From positions 1-30,261 of the forward strand of contig CAZOPF010000073.1 in the NCBI GenBank assembly GCA_964581605.1: a stretch of 30,261 nucleotides of DNA, in the 5' to 3' direction. Source of the DNA: CAADGU01 sp964581605. Its GTDB lineage: Bacteria > Chloroflexota > Anaerolineae > Promineifilales > Promineifilaceae. The position numbers were made by a program, and so were the translations under genes. Position 1 is the first letter of the stretch; every line of letters starts with the position of its first letter. Of the stretch, positions 25,701 through 30,261 are shown piece by piece. The notes under the pieces are model-generated. The model was not told where the DNA came from. It ran no database searches and was given only the letters and a program-made list of their open reading frames with translations.

Positions 25701-26554
25701 CGGTGCTGACGGCCGTCACCCTCAACCGCCGCCTGGAACCGACAACAGCCGACTTTGACATCAACGACAACGGCCGTCGGGATGCCAGCACCAACCAGAC
25801 CATTGATTTGGGTCTGACGGCCGTGCTCGATTACGGCGACCTGCCCAACACCTACAACAACACCATCTTCGGCGATAACGGCCCCCGCCACCCGGACACC
25901 GGCCTCTACCTGGGCACATTCTGGGACAATGACAACGATGGCCAGGAAAGTGCCGCCACCGATGGTGACGACAATGACGGCAACGACGACGAAGATGGGG
26001 TCATCAACAATGTAGATGACACCTGGGGTGATGGCACCGGCGTGGTAGATGTAACCGTGAACGGTGCTGGCTGTGTGGTTGGCTGGGCAGACTACGACAA
26101 CGATGGCAGCTTTGATGATGACATCGCCGATGGCGTGGGCACCGTTTCTGAACGCATGTTTGTGCAATTCTTTGCTGCCGCCGGTACAACATCTGTCAGC
26201 TTTGCTGCGCCGCAGTCGTTGGTCAGCGGGGGGACATTTGTGTACCCCGGCATCTTAAACATGCGCTATCGTATCTTCCCGGCCAATGATCCGGTCTTCA
26301 CGCCGTTGGGGGTGGGGACGGATGGCAACGGCTGCCCAACCGGTACAACGGCGCAAATGGCCGCCATAACGGTAGCGGCCGCCACCGGCGGTGAGGTGGA
26401 AGATTATCAACATCCCTTCTCGCCAACGGCCGTCACGCTGCAACACATCCAGGCCACCATCGCATCTGCCCCGATCTGGCTGATGCTGGTGAGCATCGTA
26501 GCGCTGGTTTTCACCGGCCTGGGCATTGCCCTTGCCCGGCGACGCCAGGCATAA
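22745..26554 (+). CDS. Large SdrD_B/GEVED surface protein, C-terminal part after the gap
   Basis: 1269 residues to the stop. It opens inside a DNRLRE-like domain (TADLTGIVQEIVDRVGW, APVLVVNY) and then the tail of an SdrD_B repeat (NNHTFDFGFAP). SdrD_B units follow, with the signature VGDxVWYDxxxDGxQDxGE at about 23420, 23802, 24168 and 24558, each about 125 residues. Four are of a FVCFDL/LDMGI class. Two others, ending near 25330 and 25810, are of a class reading VHIPA(A/S)xFAPG. A GEVED domain (about 25828-26418) starts LDYGDLPNTY and ends GEVEDYQHPF. One C-terminal transmembrane helix ends in ARRRQA. There is no LPXTG or PEP-CTERM motif. The protein is probably displayed on the surface and anchored by its C-terminus. 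A strong terminator follows. Confidence 0.88.
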   Translation, partial: TDGSGPDNIGDPAIFTIDGQAADNPSTFTAAVNDITSRPRTTAGVQVTWSTANWTGTNFNGPLQRTADLTGIVQEIVDRVGWVSGNAMAFIINSSAQHREAETFDGSTNGIFAPVLVVNYSLPNPADYVSLQYRSAYELRVNLNQAPLNGFSVSPPNADATTFGPIRDSDGQSRLGGYVAVNFTTGGPGSNNHTFDFGFAPLTSLGDFVWDDEDHDGYYDPPVRVGDYVWYDLDGDGLQDSGEPGVINVTVALHRGTDADCTATPLALTRTGPDGRYLFDNLAPGDYFVCFDVTTLPPGFVVTTQDVGGDDTIDSDANPATGRTANTGALAAGTQNLNMDMGIVNTVAGSVSVGDWVWYDVNGDGRQDAGEIGVPGVTVNLFTLGQTCADTPVNTQTTNNDGQYLFAGLPAGNYFVCFDLTTIPAGYTPTTANNQLDDSVDSDADANGQTSPTGPLALGQFDFTLDMGIVSSGNVTVGNFVWYDDNFNGLQDPGEGGVANVTVELYAAGDMCGVDTPLMVTTTGGDGSYLFSGLASADYFVCFDLSTLPAGFQATTPNVGGDDTIDSDADTGTGATAPTGVIPANGSDLTLDMGIRQSAGGTVSVGDRVWYDADHDGVQDPDEVGVPGVTAVLHPSTDADCTVFSAITATTDNQGNYLFAPQPVGDYFVCFDLATLPAGYQISPPDQGGNDGTDSDADPTTGRTANTGPLAAGQSNMTLDMGIYATDTETRVPGVTVQLYAAAQACDGVSYLAEVTTDANGNYLFPDLPAGQYYVHIPAANFAPGGPLEYMFATLFTGPNPDNDDNTDNNAQEVTAGACTGGLSTNTVTLATTTEPLNDGRTDPNTPDNSHNLTVDNGIYEPLCLGDLVWFDADDDGTVNGAEYGINGVLVELYLDDGDGIFEPGTDDALADSMTTATVAGQDGSYSFCSVIEGSYFVHIPASEFAPGDPLYLFGSSTPVTDPTTTILENDNNGNDGGDAATNGVTVLTAVTLNRRLEPTTADFDINDNGRRDASTNQTIDLGLTAVLDYGDLPNTYNNTIFGDNGPRHPDTGLYLGTFWDNDNDGQESAATDGDDNDGNDDEDGVINNVDDTWGDGTGVVDVTVNGAGCVVGWADYDNDGSFDDDIADGVGTVSERMFVQFFAAAGTTSVSFAAPQSLVSGGTFVYPGILNMRYRIFPANDPVFTPLGVGTDGNGCPTGTTAQMAAITVAAATGGEVEDYQHPFSPTAVTLQHIQATIASAPIWLMLVSIVALVFTGLGIALARRRQA
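23413..24940 (+). repeat. Four-unit SdrD_B cassette nested inside another SdrD_B repeat
   Basis: A half-repeat (SLGDFVWDDEDHDGYYDPP) is followed at once by four complete units, and then by a unit lacking its first half (TRVPGVTVQLY onward). The two halves join into one repeat of the VHIPA class if the four units are removed. Both junctions carry the 7-bp word GCGCGTA (23413-23419 and 24934-24940) in the same reading phase, exactly 1521 bp (507 codons) apart. Confidence 0.65.
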
Positions 26555-26573
26555 CCTGGCTGCACGATGATGT

Positions 26574-26607
26574 AAAAGACCCCGGTTTTCGCCGGGGTCT
26601 TTTTTTT
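26574..26607 (+). terminator. Strong intrinsic terminator after the surface-protein gene
   Basis: AAAAGACCCCGG (26574-26585) pairs with CCGGGGTCTTTT (26592-26603) around a six-base loop, followed by an unbroken run of T to 26607. It is a textbook rho-independent terminator 20 bp after the stop. Confidence 0.93.
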
Positions 26608-26722
26608 GAAACGATCTCTCACCATGAAGTTAAACCTTCTTCATACATTTTTTACAAATCTGGGAGAGAATCGAAATGATTTTGTAAAATGGAATGGGAA
26701 ATCTCAACGAACGAAAGGAGAC

Positions 26723-28081
26723 ATGGTTTTGAATAAGTTAAAAGCATTCCCCATTTTGATGATTTTGCTGCTGCTGGCAATAACAGGCTGCGGCAGTTTA
26801 ACGCAGGAAGCGACTGTGCCTGTGCTGACGGGCGAGGGCGAGACAACCGGTAATGAGGAGACAGGTATTGTCCCGGCCGTTAACGTTTCGGCCCCGGCGG
26901 CCCAGAGTGTGCCGGACACGGCCGTAGCCGACGATATCGTTACCGAACAAACCTATGTGGACATTTACAAATTGGCTAACCCTGGTGTGGTCAACATTCA
27001 GGTGATTGGCAGCGCCGCCGCCAGCGTTTTCCAGTTGCCAGAAGGGCAGTTGCCGGAAATCCCCGAACACGACGATATACCTGAAGAGTTCAAAGATTTC
27101 TTTGAGAACCTGCCGGAAGGCACCACCCCAGAAGAAATCCCACAACTGCCCTCCACCGGGCAAGGTTCTGGTTTTGTCTATGACCAGGAAGGGCACATTA
27201 TCACCAATAACCATGTGGTGGAAGGGGCCACTGAAATCACCGTTATCTTTGCCGACGGCACAGAAGCCGAGGCGACCATTGTGGGCACAGACCCCGGTTC
27301 TGATCTGGCGGTGATTGAGGTGGACGTGCCTGCTGACCAGCTTGTGCCGTTGGCAATTGGTGACTCTGATGCGCTGGAAGTGGGGCAACTGGTTGCCACC
27401 ATTGGCAATCCCTTCGGCCTGGATGGTTCGATGTCTACCGGCATTGTGGCTGGATTAGGGCGCACCTTGCCCGGCGCGGCCGCTCCGGGCGGGGCGCAGT
27501 TTAACATCCCCAACATTATCCAGACCGACGCCGTGATCAACCCCGGTAATTCAGGTGGCCCGCTCCTCAATCTCGATGGGCAGGTGATAGGTGTCAATAC
27601 GGCTATTCAGACCGACCCCTCTAGCTTTAGCCTGACGCCCAGTTTTGGTGGGGTGGGCTATGCCGTGCCGGTCAATATCCTCAAGCGCGTTGTGCCCCAG
27701 CTGATCGAGAGTGGTGCGGTGCAAACGGCCTGGATGGGTATTTCTGGCAGCCAGATGACGGGTGATGTGGCCGTAGCGATGGGGTTGGATGCCGCGCAGC
27801 GTGGTGTGCTGGTGCAGGAAGTGTTGGAAGATGGCCCGGCCGCCAAAGCTGGCCTGCGGGGCAGCAGTGGCACCACCCAGATTGATGGCTTTGATGTGCC
27901 CATTGGCGGTGATGTGATTGTAAAGATTGATGACCAGGTGGTGAGTGAGTTTGATGATCTGCTGGGCTATATTGTCACCCAGGCCAGCGTGGGCCAGACT
28001 GTCACCATTCAGGTGATCCGTGATGGGGAACTGATGGATGTTAGCCTGACGTTGGAGGCACGGCCGTCGGTAGACCAGTAA
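26723..28081 (+). CDS. HtrA/DegP-type serine protease, lipoprotein form
   Basis: 452 residues from ATG 26723. The lipobox AITGC (Cys23) predicts a membrane-anchored lipoprotein rather than the single-helix anchor common in HtrA. The S1C protease domain has the full triad: His164 (TNNHVVEGA), Asp194 (GSDLAVIE) and Ser277 (NPGNSGGPLL). One PDZ domain follows (about 345-450, with GVLVQEVLEDGPAAKAGL). An acidic, Pro-rich insertion (about 103-143) sits just ahead of the protease core, where HtrA L-loops vary. Role by family: quality control of envelope proteins. AAAGGAG (26714-26720) is only two bases from ATG 26723 but eight from the in-frame TTG at 26729, so TTG may be the real start. The gene is bracketed by strong terminators and is therefore monocistronic. 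Confidence 0.94.
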   Translation: MVLNKLKAFPILMILLLLAITGCGSLTQEATVPVLTGEGETTGNEETGIVPAVNVSAPAAQSVPDTAVADDIVTEQTYVDIYKLANPGVVNIQVIGSAAASVFQLPEGQLPEIPEHDDIPEEFKDFFENLPEGTTPEEIPQLPSTGQGSGFVYDQEGHIITNNHVVEGATEITVIFADGTEAEATIVGTDPGSDLAVIEVDVPADQLVPLAIGDSDALEVGQLVATIGNPFGLDGSMSTGIVAGLGRTLPGAAAPGGAQFNIPNIIQTDAVINPGNSGGPLLNLDGQVIGVNTAIQTDPSSFSLTPSFGGVGYAVPVNILKRVVPQLIESGAVQTAWMGISGSQMTGDVAVAMGLDAAQRGVLVQEVLEDGPAAKAGLRGSSGTTQIDGFDVPIGGDVIVKIDDQVVSEFDDLLGYIVTQASVGQTVTIQVIRDGELMDVSLTLEARPSVDQ

Positions 28082-28085
28082 ATAG

Positions 28086-28111
28086 TGAGCAGTGAACAGT
28101 AAACAGTGAGC
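28086..28111. repeat. 7-bp TGARCAG units, left partner of the CTGCTCA array
   Basis: TGAGCAG, TGAACAG, TAAACAG and TGAGC follow the HtrA stop in tandem. They are the reverse complement of the CTGCTCA-type units at 28192-28254, with the terminator between the two arrays. Confidence 0.75.
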
Positions 28112-28115
28112 CGAG

Positions 28116-28148
28116 GCCCGGTGAGATGAAATCTCACCGGGCTTTTTT
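28116..28148 (+). terminator. Strong intrinsic terminator after the HtrA gene
   Basis: GCCCGGTGAGAT (28116-28127) pairs perfectly with ATCTCACCGGGC (28131-28142) around GAA, followed by six T. It lies 34 bp after the HtrA stop. Confidence 0.95.
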
Positions 28149-28191
28149 CTTTTGCCCAAATCCCGCCAATGCCCGATAATCTTACTATTAA

Positions 28192-28254
28192 CTGTTAACT
28201 GCTCACTGCTCATTGCTCACTGCTCACTGCTCACTGCTCACTGCTCACTGCTAA
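28192..28254. repeat. Nine tandem 7-bp units, consensus CTGCTCA
   Basis: Units begin at 28192 (CTGTTAA) and continue every seven bases to 28254 (last CTGCTAA), with one TTGCTCA variant and the rest exact. The array ends immediately before the TAATGGAG ribosome site of the DUF1028 gene. Its length could vary by slippage. An upstream open reading extension through it is not considered coding. Confidence 0.85.
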
Positions 28255-28268
28255 CTAATGGAGTCCCC

Positions 28269-29141
28269 ATGCAACCAATTACCACTTTTTCTATTGTGGC
28301 CTACGACCCCCACCGGCAGGAGTGGGGCGTGGCGGTGCAATCAAAGTTTATGGCTTGCGCGGCCGTAGTTTCCTGGGCGCGGGCGGGCGCGGGGGCCATT
28401 GCCACCCAGAGTTATGCCAATGTGCGCTACGGGATAGATGGGCTGGAACGGCTGGCGGCCGGGCAGTCGGCGGTGGAGGTGGTTGGGGAGTTGACGGCCG
28501 TAGACGAACAACGCGCTCTCCGGCAGGTGGGCATAGTGGACAAATACGGCCACGCCGCCTCCTTTACCGGCGACGATTGTTACGCCTGGGCCGGGCATCT
28601 GGTGGGCGACCATTTTGCCTGCCAGGGCAACATCCTGGTTCCCGGCACGGTGGAGGCAATGGCGGCCGCTTATGAGCAGGCACGGCGCGGGCCAGGCGAA
28701 CTGGCGGATTGGCTGGTGAAAGCGTTGGCGGCCGGGCAGGCGGCCGGCGGCGACAAACGCGGGCGGCAGGCGGCCGGGGTGCTGGTGGTGCGCGAAAATG
28801 GTGGATATGGTGGTAATAATGACCGTTACCTGGATTTGCGCGTAGACGATCATCCGCAGCCGATAGATAAACTGCAAGAGCTGGTGGAAATGCACCATCT
28901 GTATTTTGGCGAGGTGAATCCGGCCGACTTGATTCCTCTGGCAGATGTAGCGGGTGAATTGCAGGTGTTGTTGGCAAAAACGGGCCATTATGCGGGGCCG
29001 GCGTCTGGGGATTTTGACCTTGCCACCCGTAAGGCGTTGCGGGCATTGGTGGGCGAGGAGAATCTGGAAGAGCGCTGGAATGGGGAGGGGGAAATGATTG
29101 ACCGGGTGGTGGTAGATTTTTTGTTGAAGCGATTTGGGTGA
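28269..29141 (+). CDS. DUF1028 family protein with peptidoglycan-binding-like C-terminus
   Basis: A 290-residue protein. Residues 1-205 match the DUF1028 family, which has an Ntn-hydrolase-like fold. It starts TTFSIVAYDP, then GVAVQSKFMACAAVVSWA, ATQSYANVRYG and ACQGNILVPGTVEAM, and closes with an NDRYLDLRVDDHPQPI block. The last 75 residues resemble the putative peptidoglycan-binding tail often fused to this family. The catalytic substrate is not established. It is not exported by any visible signal peptide. ATG 28269 has GGAG five bases upstream; an in-frame ATG at 28152 would add 39 residues read from the CTGCTCA array and is rejected. The histone-deacetylase-like gene follows after three bases, so the two are co-transcribed. 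Confidence 0.9.
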   Translation: MQPITTFSIVAYDPHRQEWGVAVQSKFMACAAVVSWARAGAGAIATQSYANVRYGIDGLERLAAGQSAVEVVGELTAVDEQRALRQVGIVDKYGHAASFTGDDCYAWAGHLVGDHFACQGNILVPGTVEAMAAAYEQARRGPGELADWLVKALAAGQAAGGDKRGRQAAGVLVVRENGGYGGNNDRYLDLRVDDHPQPIDKLQELVEMHHLYFGEVNPADLIPLADVAGELQVLLAKTGHYAGPASGDFDLATRKALRALVGEENLEERWNGEGEMIDRVVVDFLLKRFG

Positions 29142-29144
29142 AAG

Positions 29145-30182
29145 ATGGGCACGGTGATGGTTTTTGCCCCGGCCACCGGGCATACAAAACGGGATCATCC
29201 CGAAGGCAGCCACCGGCTGGCGGGACTGTTGGCTTTTTTGGAAGAGCAGGGTGTACTGGCTGATCTGATGGTGTTGGCACCACGGCTGGCAACGCTGGCG
29301 GATTTGCGGCGGGTGCATGGGGAGGGGTTGATTGAACTTGTCCGGCGGGTGGCCGAGCGTGGGGGTGGTTTGCTGGATCACGGCGATACATATGCAACGG
29401 CCGCCTCTTATGATCTGGCACGGCTGGCAGTGGGCGGATGCCTGACGGCCGTAGACGCGCTGTTTACCGGGCAGGCAGCCAACGGCTTTGCTCTGGTGCG
29501 GCCGCCCGGACATCATGCCGAGAGCAGCACCATCAGTGGTTTTTGCATCTTCAATAATGTGGCGGCGGCGGCGCGGTATGCCCAGGCCACGTATGGGGTG
29601 GAGCGGGTGCTGATTGTGGATTTTGATGTGCATCATGGGAATGGGACACAGGAAATCTTTTTTCAGGATGAGAATGTGTTGTTCGTTTCCACGCACCTGT
29701 TTATGCCGCGTATGTTTTATCCGGGCACAGGTGGTATAAGCGAGATTGGCATAGGCGCGGGGCGTGGGTTTACGCTCAACATACCCTTGATGCCGTATGT
29801 GGGGGATGCGGGGTACGGCCGCTTGTTTCAGGAAGTGATCTGGCCCAAAGCCAAAGCCTTTGCTCCAGAATTGATGCTGGTTTCGGCTGGTTATGATGCT
29901 CACTGGCAAGACCCGCTGGCGATGGCTGGTTTGAGCTTGCGGGGGTATGCCCAAATGGCGCAGACATTGGTAGGCATGGCAAACGAGTTGTGTCACGGCC
30001 GTATCCTCTTTATGCTGGAAGGCGGTTACCAGATAGATGCCCTTTCCTATGGTATCCTCAACACCTTCTATGCTTTGTTAGGGCAAGACAGAGTGCAAGA
30101 CCCGTTAGGAGCCATGCCCCAGGCTGAAACAGACGTGACCGATTTACTGGTAAGGTTGAAGGAGCGTCACTTGATTTATTAG
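29145..30182 (+). CDS. Histone-deacetylase-superfamily hydrolase (acetylpolyamine amidohydrolase-like)
   Basis: A 345-residue zinc deacetylase. Active-site pieces are intact: PPGHHAE with His123-His124, FNNVA (136-140), DFDVHHGNGT with zinc ligands Asp161 and His163, SAGYDAH with the third ligand Asp251, and LEGGY (291-295). The family removes acetyl groups from polyamines, small amines or protein lysines; bacterial members of this class II-like type are mostly assigned to acetylpolyamines or remain untested. The start follows the DUF1028 stop by three bases, which suggests translational coupling. After its stop the window ends with 79 bp of A+T-rich sequence without a recognised feature. Confidence 0.94.
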   Translation: MGTVMVFAPATGHTKRDHPEGSHRLAGLLAFLEEQGVLADLMVLAPRLATLADLRRVHGEGLIELVRRVAERGGGLLDHGDTYATAASYDLARLAVGGCLTAVDALFTGQAANGFALVRPPGHHAESSTISGFCIFNNVAAAARYAQATYGVERVLIVDFDVHHGNGTQEIFFQDENVLFVSTHLFMPRMFYPGTGGISEIGIGAGRGFTLNIPLMPYVGDAGYGRLFQEVIWPKAKAFAPELMLVSAGYDAHWQDPLAMAGLSLRGYAQMAQTLVGMANELCHGRILFMLEGGYQIDALSYGILNTFYALLGQDRVQDPLGAMPQAETDVTDLLVRLKERHLIY

Positions 30183-30261
30183 CGGAAACTTTGCATAATA
30201 AATTCGTCAACTTTACCATAATGAAAATAATGAAGACTCTAACGATTTTAGAAAGCCTTAG

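Noticed and set aside
25106..26167. Minus-strand open frame of about 350 codons, rich in Val/Ile/Ala
   Set aside because: Antisense shadow of the Asp-rich SdrD_B/GEVED coding region; its composition follows from complementing Asp/Thr codons.
28192..28254. Possible CRISPR array
   Set aside because: The unit is 7 bp in pure tandem without spacers; no cas genes occur in the window.
28341..29996. Long open frame of about 550 codons on the minus strand
   Set aside because: It is antisense to the DUF1028 and deacetylase genes, whose catalytic motifs are intact. Its translation is rich in His/Gln/Arg with no domain. High GC at third positions explains the lack of stops.

Overview
The window looks like a scaffold from an uncultured bacterium of the Chloroflexota (Anaerolineae-like). 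This is inferred from several traits: Thr/Pro-rich tails on envelope proteins, a xylose-type sugar-binding lipoprotein, a Crp-SpoIIE phosphatase fusion, SdrD_B/GEVED surface proteins, few clear Shine-Dalgarno sites, and intergenic regions full of short hairpin repeats. No rRNA or tRNA gene is present to fix the taxonomy. A run of exactly 100 N at 22644-22743 marks an assembly join inside a repeat-rich gene.

Layout. 1-268 (minus) is the start of a sugar ABC-transporter binding lipoprotein. 494-4157 (plus) holds DNA polymerase X with a PHP exonuclease, a cyclic-nucleotide-domain/PP2C phosphatase and a membrane-anchored SH3b protein. 4192-12062 (minus) holds a class A penicillin-binding protein, a MaoC-type hydratase, release factor 1, a DegV fatty-acid-binding protein, an AI-2E-type exporter and a small four-helix membrane protein. 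12165-18046 (plus) holds FolC, Lon and a lipoprotein resembling the catalytic domain of copper amine oxidases. An acyltransferase-3 membrane protein (18191-19279, minus) lies divergent to a beta-propeller-like lipoprotein (19358-20302). 20647-26554 is a very large SdrD_B/GEVED surface protein interrupted by the gap. It is followed by a strong terminator, an HtrA-type lipoprotein protease, another strong terminator, and a two-gene unit of a DUF1028 protein and a histone-deacetylase-like hydrolase.

The genes mix housekeeping functions (RF1, FolC, Lon, PolX) with envelope functions (PBP1A, SH3b, HtrA, acyltransferase, surface adhesin-like protein, lipoproteins). There is no phage, transposase, CRISPR or defence island. 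The most striking signals lie outside conventional features. First, the octamer palindrome ACGGCCGT occurs about 51 times in 30 kb by hand count, where about one is expected, which resembles cyanobacterial HIP1. Second, many gene junctions carry a hairpin built from a different 7-9 bp word, repeated directly and then inverted, and often overlapping the stop codon. Third, the large surface protein has a 1521-bp cassette of one repeat class nested inside a single repeat of another class, flanked by the 7-bp direct repeat GCGCGTA.
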